From Sarcocystis neurona (lineage: Eukaryota; Apicomplexa; Conoidasida; Eucoccidiorida; Sarcocystidae): a stretch of DNA of 64,000 bases. This document shows, one piece after another, positions 54,766-64,000 of this stretch. Where the stretch lies: positions 847,347-911,346 of the forward strand of contig KL647320.1 of NCBI GenBank assembly GCA_000727475.1, read 5' to 3'. Below the pieces are notes generated by a model, which saw only the letters and a program-made list of their open reading frames with translations, was not told the origin of the DNA and did not search any database. Numbering within the stretch: position 1 is the first letter of the stretch; each line of letters opens with the position of its first letter. The position numbers and the translations under genes are program-made.

Positions 54766-55302
54766 TCATGCATGCACAGTGCAGAGTTCCTGCTTGAGTA
54801 TATCCTGCAGACATCGTCTTTGCGCAATGGGCGGGCCGGTTTCGGTGCTAGAGAAGCGGAGCATTTGCCTGAAGATGCCTTCTCTTCCGCTGCTGCTGCC
54901 GCCGCCACAAAACAAGCCCGTTGTTGCTTCTGACGTACAGACCTGCCGCAGTTGCCATTGCCCTGTGAGGAATTTTCCTGCTGCTGGTGGAGCCGTCGCC
55001 TTGTTTTCCGCTTCTACTACGTGTGTCCTTTCTTGTTTCGCTGCTGGGGTCGTCTCTTCGGAGTTTCTCGTGTTTCTGTCATGTTCGTCGCGAGTTCTCA
55101 TGCTACCTCTATACAACCGTCTGCTGCTAAGCATCGTGGCCCTGCACACTCGCTTCCTGTTACTATTCTCCTTCCTTTTCTCACGGCGACAAGATCCCTT
55201 CGCTTTTTGGGTAGGGGGCATCACCGCAGGCGTGCTGCTGCTACCAGCGTGCGCTCTTCTAAGGCGCTGTGACTTTCTGCGGCGGGGACTAGCCTCTTCT
55301 AT
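54766..55302 (-). CDS. Candidate exon, basic Ser/Arg/Glu-rich protein
   Basis: After gcctttaccag the minus strand reads IEEASPRRRKSQRLRRAHAG and stays open for 178 codons with a charged, non-periodic composition (for example STETGPPIAQRRCLQDILKQ), ending in a stop at 54766 or a GTGCAT donor at 54777. The plus strand frame over the same DNA is hydrophobic and aromatic. The upstream link is unresolved: the preceding Ala/Cys/Leu-coded repeat could be exon or intron. Confidence 0.35.
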   Translation of the reverse strand: MEEASPRRRKSQRLRRAHAGSSSTPAVMPPTQKAKGSCRREKRKENSNRKRVCRATMLSSRRLYRGSMRTRDEHDRNTRNSEETTPAAKQERTHVVEAENKATAPPAAGKFLTGQWQLRQVCTSEATTGLFCGGGSSSGREGIFRQMLRFSSTETGPPIAQRRCLQDILKQELCTVHA

Positions 55303-55555
55303 CTGGTAAAGGCATGCACAATGAACTATCACGCCGCGCCGCGTTCAAGAAGCTCCCCGTGTTTAGGGAGGAGGCGAGCTCTTGCGTTGTTCTCTCGTGT
55401 TGCTGCGTGCCAACACCAGCAGGAACAGCAGCAGCAGTAGCCGTAGCAGCAGAAGTCACGACACCACAGCAGAAGCAGAGAAACGCCGGTGTCGACGTAA
55501 GGACGGGCCTCTGAGGCACCAGAAAAGCAGCATATACAAGAGAGCAGCAGCGGCA

Positions 55556-55708
55556 GCAGAACGGGCAGCTGCTGCAGCAGCAGAACGAACAGCACCAGCA
55601 GCAGTAGAACGAGCAGCAGCTGCAGCAGCGGAACGAATAGCAGCTGCAGCAGTAGAACGAACAGCAGGTGCAGCAGTAGAACGAGCAGCAGCTGCAGCAG
55701 CAGACAGA
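55556..55708. repeat. 24-bp tandem repeat, about six copies
   Basis: The unit contains agaacgaacagcag and gctgcagcagtag. It encodes an eight-residue ERTAAAAV-type period on the plus strand and an RSTAAAAI-type period on the minus strand. Similar in sequence to the array at 59756-59885. Confidence 0.8.
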
Positions 55709-56387
55709 AGGTGTTAGAAGGAGCAGCGACACACCGGGTAAGACAGAACCAGCAGGAGGGGGAGGAACGCCTCCCCACCGGAGCAGCAGCACCAAAAGCA
55801 GCAACATCACGGAGCAGCCTCAGAATTAGCAGCAGCAGAGCAAGAGCAGCAGCAGCACGAGCAAGAGAAGCAACTGCAGGAGCAAGAGCAGCAGCAGCAG
55901 CAGCACGAGCGACAAGAGCTGCACTGTTACGAGTAACAGAGCAGCTCTCAAGTAGCAGAGGCAGCAACAGAACAAGCAGCAGCACAAAAAGCAGCAGCAG
56001 CATGAGCAAGACAAGCAACTGCAGATGAGCAAGACAAGCAACAGCACATGAGCAAGAGCAGCAGCCGCACACGCAAGAAGAGCTGCCGCGTAAGAGTACG
56101 CACCAGCATCCTCTCAACTAGCAGCGGCGGCAAAACAGCGGCAGGACGAGCAGCAACAGCAGCAGTGGCAGCAGCTCTCGACGCGGGGGCCGGAGCAGCC
56201 GCAGCGTTGCAACAGCCGCGGCCCTCTCCTCCTCCTTCCTACTTCCCTCTCGTGTGCTGGCACTGCTGCTGCAGCGGCAAACGTCTTTTTCCCTAGTTTG
56301 TGTGTCTTTTTCAGTGGGATTCATCGCCAACTTCTTCTGCCCCCGCTCCCTGCCGTTATTCGGCGTGTGCTGGTGCTCCTGTTGTTT
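55709..56387. other. CAG/CTG-rich sequence of uncertain strand
   Basis: The plus strand has dense CAG/AGC triplets at 55780-56190. A minus-strand ATG at 56324 opens a 68-codon frame (MNPTEKDTQTREKDVCRCSS ...) that ends in a Leu-rich hydrophobic tail. This might be exon 1 of the minus-strand gene whose later exons are suggested at 53.9-55.3 kb, but no phase-consistent join was found. Confidence 0.3.
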
Positions 56388-57121
56388 TTATAGTAGCAGC
56401 TCCAAGAGCAGTTGTCCGTCTACGATTCTCCCGCTGTCCAAGAGACGCGTTAGTTCCTCGCACCCGGATTCAACATCATCAGCAGTGACTGTTTCTGGTT
56501 TTCCGTGTCCATCCTTTGTATCCGGTTATCTGGGACTACCCACAAGAGCGGAAAAATGTCGTATATTCTCTCCACGGACAGGCCACTTCCTGTTTCGTGA
56601 AATCCACACGCCATAAAACTTTCTTGACCGACGTATTTTTGAAATACTGGTGCTACTCTGCTTTTGTAATATAGATATGTCCTCAGTACTTTTACGCTCA
56701 AATGTCCGCATCCCCGGCTGCATCTCCCCGTTACCTGAAACATATTTCCAGCGTCTTGCGGTCTGTTCGCACTTACCTTTCGTCGATCTTTAAAAAACAA
56801 TTTTCTCTGCGGGCTCCACAGGCATGTGTTGAGGCTAACAATCCGTAATTCTAGTCAAATTCTCCCGCTTTTGGCAGCCTGTTAAGCTAACGCAGCGGCA
56901 CGTGCCGCCGCTGTCGAGCCGCTGCAGAGATCCCGTGTCAGCACCGCGGGGCTTTGGACCACTGCGCTGCTGGAAGGGGGAAACAATAAAAAGCCCAGGA
57001 GGGTTGAAGAGGACAATTCGGAGACGAAAATTTTCCTGAAAAGCAGCTGCTGCGGCGGTGCGCTCGTTTTGCTGCTGCTTCCTCGGACTGCCTCGGCTCG
57101 CTTGCCCGCCCCTACACACAT
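56388..57121 (-). CDS. Four-exon hypothetical protein with tiny introns
   Basis: Model on the minus strand: 57121-56902 (ATG; MCVGAGKRAEAVRGSS ...), 56850-56777 (LRIVSLNTCLWSPQRKLFFK ...), 56734-56540 (VTGRCSRGCGHLSVKVLRTY ... SGLSVERIYDIFPLLW) and 56513-56388 (DGHGKPETVTADDVESGCEE ... LLLELLL, stop). All three junctions agree in phase, the second with a perfect GTAAGT donor and atgtttcag acceptor. Implied introns are 51, 42 and 26 nt; the last is suspiciously short and its flanks also read through in another frame. The protein would be about 203 residues. No family recognised; an alternative frame across the third exon also looks protein-like. Confidence 0.4.
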
Positions 57122-58840
57122 CGGGTACTTTCCATTGAAGCAGCACCGCTTTTTTTTAGGCCACTTTCTCCGCTTTACACTTCTTTTTCCCTGTGTTCCT
57201 TGCTGTCCTTTGTTGTTCCCCTCCCTCCGTTCTTCTCCCTGTGGGCCTTCACGGGGTCTTTTTCACGTGCACGCGATCGTCTGTCTCCCCTCCCGCGGCG
57301 TCCGTACCGTCTCGCCGCCGCCGTCATGAATAACCGTCTTTCCTTTAGTAGCACTTTTCTACTTCTTCTTCGCCGTTTTTCTATCGTTTTCTCCTCTCTT
57401 TTCTCCTTTCTTCCATCTGTAATGACCATTTCGTCTACCCGCGTCTTTTTGTCTCCTTTTCTGCCTCGTCTTTACGTCTAGCCTTCCTCCGTCCCTCATC
57501 CTCACCGTCGCTTGCGTTTTTCACGGTGAGTATCGTAATATTCTCTCCTTCCCTCTCCCGAGTTTTCCCCCCCAGCGGCTGTTCTGTCTATAGGGATTGC
57601 CTTCTCGTTGCTACCGTTGCTGTCTGCGTGACTTCAGCTCGAATTGTTTCGCCACAGGACGTTCATCTTCCCAACTGTCTTCCTTCGACTTCTCTCCGGC
57701 CACCTCAATTGCGTCCGTCTGTCATCTTGCCCGTATACTGTAGCAGCCACAATTCCCCGCACTTTCCTTGCTTTTCCTGTCCATTTCCTGTTCTGACTGC
57801 TCTCCTCCCATGCTGTCTTTACAACTTCTCGTCCACCCCCCCCGATTTTCTCCTGCTAACCTCTTTCTTTCACTTCTCCCGTCACATGTGTATCCGGTCA
57901 TCACTTCATCTTCACGGTGCTGTGTCTTCTCTATGTGGAGCCACACTGTTTCTCTGACGTCCGCCATTTCTCCTCACTTTTTCCTCCGGTCTCCGTAACT
58001 CTTCTCCCCTGTTTCGTCAGTCGCTTACCTTCCGCTGCATCGTCTCTCCATCTCCTTCCACTTCCATCTCTTCACCTGTGCTACCTGTCGCCCACTTCTC
58101 TCTTACGTTTCTTCTGCGTTAAAGGAAACTCTTTTCCTCTTCACTCATCCTCTCCTGATTTATTTTCTTCCGACGCTTTCTCTCCCGAAAATATATGACT
58201 GACGTAATCATCTGCTTGTATGTACCCCTTTAAAGATTTCAGCGAGTGTATATGTGCCCTCTCACAAGTGCAGACGCATCTGCAAGCGTTCGCTTGTTAA
58301 CTTCTCCCCTCCCCGAGTTTTGTTGCCGCTTTTGTGTTTCTCTCTCCCTCTCTGCCGACTTCCACGTTACTATTTTCTCTCCTCTGGCCTCCGCGTGACT
58401 CCTCCCGCGTCGGACCGTGATCCTCTCACCAGTAGTTTTCTTTCTTCTCGAAAGGCTTGCTCCGTTTTTTCTTCTCCCTCCTGTTTCTCCGCATGGGCTT
58501 CTCCTTTTCTGGCCCCCCGCTCTTCCCCCTTTTCTTCTTCTACTTCCTCCCCTCTTTTTCTTTCCTTTTCTAGAAAGCCGTCTACCTGAGACGACGACGA
58601 CTCGGCGTCGAGCAGGTTTTAGCAGGCGGGAAGGGAAAGAGAAAGCTTTTCTCCCCTTTTTGTCTTTTGTCGACGTTGCTTGGCATTTCTACGGGGTAGC
58701 GGCTTTCTCGCGTGCGCTTCAGCAGACACCGCTCCCTCTCCCTTTCTCTTTCTCACTTATCTATTTCTTCCGAGGAGCAGCAGGAAGAAGAAGCAACCAC
58801 TTGTTGTTAACAAACCTGCTGCACGGAGCAGCAGCACGAT
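57122..58840. promoter_or_regulatory. Pyrimidine-rich head-to-head intergenic region
   Basis: About 1.7 kb in which the plus strand is persistently C/T-rich (ttcctcttcccctcc-like) with few purine blocks. It lies between the start of a minus-strand gene and the ATG of the ArfGAP gene, so it should contain both 5' untranslated regions and promoters. Frames inside are Ser/Leu/Phe/Pro compositional artefacts. No specific element can be assigned. Confidence 0.4.
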
Positions 58841-60359
58841 ATGTCAGTGTACAGCGGCAGCAGGGGAGGTTCCTCCCTGCCTCCTCATGCGTCTTCTTCT
58901 TCTGCGGCAGGAACAGCGGGAGGCGGAGCAGCAGCAGGAGGAGCAGGGAATAGCAGCAATGCGGCAGCAGGAGGAGGAAGCGCTGCAGCAAGCGGCTGCT
59001 GGCGGCTGCATCAGGAGCAAATGGGAGAAGAGCAGCAGCTCGCAGCAGCGCTGCAAGAAGTGCTCTCACGTGCATGCAACAAAACCTGCGCGGACTGTGG
59101 GACGAAACATCCGAGATGGGCTTCTGTCAACCTCGGTAAGGAAAAAATGCCAGGTAGAGAAAAGGACAAAGAGAGAAGAAGAAGAAGAAGAGAACGAGAG
59201 GAAGAAAATTGACGGACAGCGAGGGCGAAGAAGAAGACGAAAAGCAGGGGAAGAAAACGAGGGGAAGACACACGAGAAGAGTACATCGGGGAAAACGGGG
59301 ACGGGAGGGATCAACTCAGAGAAAACGGGCTGGAAGGGCTGGAGACACACGACGAGAGGGCAAGGGAAGACGGAAAGGAAAAGAGAAGAAATCGAGAGAA
59401 GAAGAGGGAGACGGGATTGAAAGACCGGAGCCGCAGGAGAATATGAGCCACAAAAGAAGAAATGAGGAGGAAGAGAAAAGACACGAAAAGAGAAACATGA
59501 AAAAGAAGATGTAGGAGAAAAGCGAATAGAGAGGAAGTTGCGGACGGGAGACGAAAGGAAGAGGGGGAAGGGACAAGAAGTGGAGATAAGGAGAAGAGAG
59601 TTCACGGAAGAAGAAGAGGCAGAAATCGCAGTGACAAGTCAGAAAACACAGGGGCCTGCTTCCAGCAGGCGCAGCAACTGCAGCAAAAATAGCAGCAGCA
59701 GCAAGACAGGCAAACGCAGAAAAGAAAGAGCGGCAGCAATAGAAGTAGCAGCGGCAGGTGCAGCACGAACAGCAGCAGCAGGTGCAGCACGAACAGCAGC
59801 AGCAGGTGCAGCACGAACAGCAGCAGCAGGTGCAGCACGAACAGCAGCAGCAGCAGGTGCAGCACGAACAGCAGCAGCAGCAGGAGCAGCAGCCGATACA
59901 GCAGCAGCACCACAGGGAGCAGGAAGAGAGTCCCCACCGCAAACCGTTGAAAAGCAGAGCGTGCTCTTTCATCATTAATGGAAAGAAAAGGAGCAGCATG
60001 TGGAAGAGCAGCAGGAGGACAGCAGCAGCAGACAGACTAGTTTCCACACTTGCTCCACACAACGTATATATACATATGTATGTACGTGTACGTAAGCGTG
60101 TGTGTGTATGTGGGGTGGAGGAGGAGGTGTGTACATTTAAATATGCAATGTGTAGTGGACATCAATACGTCATTTCTGCGGTGGACGTACACCCGGAGAT
60201 GTGAATGCGTTTCGTCTCTCTCTGGATATCTGCACTCGTGTTTCTGGTGGAAAAGGATATCTCCCTGTGTGATATACATATCTGCTCTAAGACGGGTAAC
60301 TCCTGTGCGGCTCACGTTGCTCTTTCTGCTGCTCTGTGTGCTTTTTTCCTGCTGCTCCG

Positions 60360-60392
<33 letters not shown>

Positions 60393-63300
60393 TTGCTGCT
60401 GGTGTGGGTGCGGCTCAGGATTTTTCGTTTGCTTGGAGTGCAGCGGCATTCACCGGAAGATGGGGGTGCATGTGAGCAAAGTTAAGTCTGCGACGTTAGA
60501 CCGGTGGTCATGGCAGTGGATAGAGGTACGTTTGTTTCTTGAAGGAAGGGTAGGGGGAGTGCATGCATGCGTTATGTCCAGGTTTTTCTTCGTTGTCTGG
60601 TCGTCCATGCACTGCCGACTGCCCTCCTCCCTGCGAGCTTTCCTTGTATACATATGTGTATTTATTTGTACATGTATACGTAAGTATGTGTATGTACGTA
60701 TACGTACACATGCTTGCGCCTTTCATCCTATATGTATACACATATAAGTAAATATATGTTTGTAGGTGTATACGTATGTATATATACGTATATACGTGAC
60801 TGCATAGAACTATATATTCCACGTGAATTTATATGAATGTGTTAGGACGTGTAAGACGAGGAGTCCCATGGTCCTGCAAGCGCGCGGGGACGACTGCATG
60901 CGAAACTTTGCTGAACTTCGTCGATTCTCGACGTTGCTGCTGCCCGCGTTGCATGTGTTAAGTGCTGCTGTGTGTCTCGTCTCTCCTCGACACTTCTTCT
61001 GCAAATTTCCTTCTGCATGGGTTGCTGTTCTTCGTACGCACCGAATCCTGTTGCCCACCCCCCTGCAGCATGCCTCTCTCTCCTGTGTATTAACACACAC
61101 ACATATATATATACGTATATATATATGTACATGTACATAGAGAGATACATATATGTACTGATATACAAACGTTCGCACACACCGATGAAGGGGAGGTGGG
61201 TCACCCTCCGAAACTGCGTGCGGCGATCTGCTTGCGTACCTCGGCCACGTGCATGCGGGCGTCGGTGCCATGCATGCGGGCGTCGGTGGCATGCATGCGG
61301 GCGTCGGCGACGTGCATGCGGGCGTCGGCGACGTGCATGCGGGCGTTTCGGGATTCTGTCTCTCTCCGGTTTTTTGAGTGAGACCGCGTACTACCACTCC
61401 GCATCCGTCCGCACGGGGCTGTCGCGATGCATGCGCTTCGAGGTTTTTTTTTTTTGTTTCGCGGCACTTCTGTTGCATGCGTCTTCGAGAACTCCCCTCA
61501 AGGACGCCGCCCGTGGCGTCCTCCTTCGGCCACAACACGCGTTCGCATTGCGTGTGTCGTCCTTGCATGCGTGCGTGGTCCTTGCATGCGTTGTCCTTGC
61601 CTGCATGCGCCCCCGCTGCCTGCGTGCGCTCTGGCTGCATGCACGTGTTCTCCCCGCTGTCACGCGTGCGTCCCTGTGCACCTCTACGCATGCGTTGCTG
61701 CATGTGTTCACGAAGAAGGCGACTTCGTCGGCGCCTGCCTCTGCATGCGGTTTGCCACCGGCAGCTCCTACTCACGCCCCCGTAAATAATTTCGCCGCTA
61801 CTATCTGCCCGACGCGTGCCTCGACCGACGCGTCCACGTCTCCCTGTCTATGTGCTTCCCCTTTCTCTACATCCCTCTCTACATATATATATATGTATAG
61901 CTGTATGTGTTTTGCGTCTCTGTATATCCACCTGTATACATATCCGTATATATATATATCGATATACCCCTATGCGCTCCGCTTCTGTGTGTATCCCGCT
62001 GTGTACTTATCTATATCTATCTCTCTCTGTATATACACATATCGATATATCTGTGAGTGTTTCTCTCTCCTGTATATCCCCCTGTATACATATATATATG
62101 TGTTGCTATACATGTGTGCGCTTTTCCTCTCTGTGTATACATCTATATCTATATATATGTGTGTATCGGTATACCTGTATAGGTTCCCCTTCTTCGTATA
62201 TCCCTTTGTATACACGTCTGTATCCACATACGCATATATGTCTATATAGCTGCACGTCTGCCCCTTTCCTATATGTCCTTCTGTATACCTGTCTATATAT
62301 GTGTGCTGGTCTACCTGTGTGCATGCGCGCGTCGTGTGCATTCGATTTCAGGTTAGTATAGATGTGTGCATGCATTCGTGTGCAGTAGAAACGAGAAAAA
62401 GAGAGCAGGAGAGGACGGTGTCGCGGCGGACAGGCGAGAGGACCCCTCCCTACTTTCTCTCTGCTGGTGCTTGCCTATCTGTATATATATCCCGGTGTAT
62501 ACCCCACCTGCTGATGCTTATATATATACCATATATATATATGTGTGTGTATCCACACGTCGAGAGACAGCGATGAAGAGGTGTTTTCGATGTAGAAGCG
62601 AGCGGATGGCGGTCGTGCAGAGGGGAAGTACTTCCGCGAGGACGACGTGTTGTTTGCTGCTGCTACATGTGGTAGACAAATGGGATTCCTGTTGCTGCGG
62701 AGACGGTTTGTGTGCTGCGTCTTTGCATGCGTGACGCGCATGCGCATGGGCAGGAGGGCGGGGGTCGCGGCGTTTTGCGAAGTCTAGTAGAGAGGCAGGC
62801 CTCACGACTCCTCCTCTTCTCGTCCTCCTCAGCAGCAGCAGTGGGCGGTCCGCCCGCGTCTCCCTGCATGCCGCGGCTGCTTTTCGTCTCTTTTGTGCTC
62901 TCTTCTGGCAGAAACTTGGCGGTCTTCTTTTTCGGCGGGGGGTCGCAGAAGAACGTTGCGGGGGCGCGTTGCGCCAGGGATGTATCCAGGAAGGAAAGCA
63001 GCGGAGAAGTGGAGGATATTCGACGGGGGAAGGGGGCGGGGGCGTATACACACGTACATCTTTGTATTCTGTATATTCTTATGTATACATGTATGGGAGC
63101 AGCACGTCCTTTTGGTTGCTGTATATACACACCTATGTAATGTATGTAGTCATATATGTATGCATACACGCATCATCGTCGTCTTGCATGGTATATATAT
63201 ACGTGTGTGTATGATATATGCGTGTGTATATACATGCGTGAATTCTATGAACGGAGACCCCTCCCTTCCCTGCCTGCAGCAGACGGCTCTGGGTGTGTGT

Positions 63301-63815
63301 AATATATATATAATATATATATGTATTACACACACCCACGCGGTGATGCTGTGTGCGGGGAATGAGAGGAAAAAGGCCGCTTTACATACATGTGTACATA
63401 TATATATATCAACGTGTGTCTCTCCTGTTATATAAAATGCTGACCTTTACGTGTATTTACATGGTTATCTTTGTCGTTCAACTTGTCTTTATTCTCACGT
63501 AAAAGGCCAACCTATACATATACATATGTACATATAAATAGGATTAGCTTTTTCTCTCTGAACGAAGTAGCCGAGAAGTTTGTGTGTATGTGGTGGATGG
63601 GCGTGGTCGTGTGAGAGAGACCCCTCGCGGAGGGGGGGGCAGCAGCAGCAGCAGGGAAGAAGAGGAGAAGAAGAAGCGCCGCGCAGGACTTGGCCGTTTT
63701 GTGTGCTGCTGCTGTTGCAGGCGGTACAGAAGATTGGCAACGACGTCGCAGCCGCGTACTACGAATATCGCCTCCCAAAAGATTATAAGAAGCCGCAGCA
63801 TGGGGACGACGGAAC
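58841..63815 (+). CDS. ArfGAP domain protein, 5' part (runs past the window end)
   Basis: ArfGAPs stimulate GTP hydrolysis by Arf GTPases during vesicle budding. Exon 1 (58841-59135) starts at ATG with a Ser/Gly/Ala-rich leader, then EEQQLAAALQEVLSRACNKT and CADCGTKHPRWASVNL. Exon 2 (60419-60525) completes the Gly and reads FFVCLECSGIHRKMGVHVSK, VKSATLDRWSWQWIE. Exon 3 (63721-63815) reads AVQKIGNDVAAAYYEYRLPK, DYKKPQHGDDG. The zinc finger is C-x2-C-x16-C-x2-C as the family requires, and the catalytic Arg of GIHR is present, as are the LDRW and GN..A...YE..LP signatures. Donors are GTAAGG, GTACGT and GTGAGA; phases 1, 0 and 2 all match. Sequence is closest in feel to the SMAP/AGD type. The next exon lies outside the window. 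An in-frame TGA overlaps the last donor, but stopping there would truncate the domain. Confidence 0.85.
59136..60418. other. ArfGAP intron 1, purine- and CAG-rich
   Basis: From GTAAGG to gggtgcggctcag. The first 500 bases are GA-rich, followed by a CAG block with a 24-bp tandem repeat (59756-59885), a TATG segment, and CTG triplets just before the acceptor. An open plus frame at 59538-59978 across the CAG block could be an alternative exon, but the ArfGAP finger is only intact if the whole stretch is removed. Confidence 0.7.
59756..59885. repeat. 24-bp tandem repeat, five copies
   Basis: The unit is ggtgcagcacgaac followed by agcagcagca; the last copies gain an extra CAG. Located in ArfGAP intron 1. 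Confidence 0.9.
61243..61350. repeat. 21-bp tandem repeat carrying TGCATGC
   Basis: Five copies with gcatgcgggc at 61251, 61272, 61293, 61314 and 61335, linked by gtcgg(c/t)g(a/g/c)c(g/a). Each copy contains a TGCATGC word. Confidence 0.9.
63291..63337. repeat. Inverted repeat with 14-bp perfect arms
   Basis: Arms gggtgtgtgtaata (63291-63304) and tattacacacaccc (63324-63337) surround a TA-rich centre that can extend the stem. Located in ArfGAP intron 2. Confidence 0.9.
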
Positions 63816-63829
63816 GTGAGAGACTTCTT

Positions 63830-64000
63830 GCCCCTCCTGCTGCCGCTCCAGTTGCTGCTGGTGTTGCTGTTGCTCGTGTTCCTGTTGTTCCTGCTCCCGC
63901 TCCTGCTCCTGCTGCTCCTGCTGCTGCTGCTCCTGGTCCTGTTGTTCCTGCTCCCGCTCCTGCTCCTGCTGCTCCTGCTGCTGCTGCTCCTGGTCCTGTT
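63830..64000. repeat. CTG/CTCCTG repeat at the window end
   Basis: Begins 15 bases after the exon 3 donor and continues to the end of the window with gctcctgctgctcctgctg units, including a near-exact duplication of about 62 bp. Presumed start of ArfGAP intron 3. Confidence 0.75.

Larger units (their letters stand above)
60526..63720. other. ArfGAP intron 2, TGCATGC- and microsatellite-rich
   Basis: From GTACGT to gctgctgttgcag. It contains a 21-bp tandem repeat (61243-61350), many TGCATGC words between 61400 and 61750, TATATA/TATGTG runs, a strong inverted repeat (63291-63337) and a CAG cluster near 63640. Protein-like stretches occur at about 60850-61060 on either strand, but none is needed to complete the ArfGAP domain. 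Confidence 0.65.

Noticed and set aside
57069..58589. Series of Ser/Leu/Phe/Pro plus-strand ORFs upstream of the ArfGAP gene
   Set aside because: They follow directly from the C/T-rich composition, have no domain features, and lie where promoters and 5' untranslated regions are expected.

Overview
The window looks like nuclear DNA of a coccidian apicomplexan, most likely an Eimeria-type genome. The signs are long runs of CAG/CTG triplets read as Ala, Gln or Ser, large introns packed with (TA)n, (TG)n, (GA)n and tetranucleotide microsatellites, very frequent TGCATGC words, and three N-filled assembly gaps inside low-complexity tracts. No bacterial operon signals, tRNA, rRNA, CRISPR array or transposase were seen. 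Genes are spliced, so I built exons by hand from splice signals, reading-phase continuity and protein-like composition. None of the models has been checked by search or RNA.

Layout: 1-6200 is microsatellite DNA with no gene I can support. 6.2-7.7 kb holds weak minus-strand candidates. 8.9-9.25 kb is a degenerate tandem repeat of about 111 bp. 10.4-11.4 kb is a minus-strand multi-exon gene with small introns, probably reaching about 11.9 kb. From about 13.6 kb the plus strand takes over. Two good exons at 13.6-14.7 kb and a further CAG-rich stretch lead into one very large plus-strand gene that I follow through 16 phase-compatible exons from 17106 to its stop at 50134. It encodes roughly 4,800 residues: Thr/Ala-, Ala- and Ser-rich low-complexity sequence, a PHD finger with a very long insertion, a Ser-rich repeat, a Cys4 zinc-ribbon-like motif formed across a splice junction, and alpha-helical conserved-looking segments. 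A chromatin or other nuclear role is the simplest inference, but the protein is not identified.

50.1-51.0 kb carries a convergent minus-strand ORF with four copies of a 72-bp repeat. 51.7-57.1 kb is less repetitive and contains several minus-strand exon groups with tiny introns, including a fairly coherent four-exon model at 56.4-57.1 kb. 57.1-58.8 kb is pyrimidine-rich and lies head-to-head between that gene and a plus-strand ArfGAP gene (58841 to beyond 63815). The ArfGAP gene is the most securely identified feature in the window. Its zinc finger is assembled from exons spread over about 5 kb.

The genes do not form an obvious pathway. The ArfGAP would act in vesicle traffic and the PHD protein in the nucleus. 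The main interest lies in gene architecture: CAG on the sense strand of many exons against CTG in neighbouring introns, repeats straddling exons, and giant-intron and mini-intron genes side by side.
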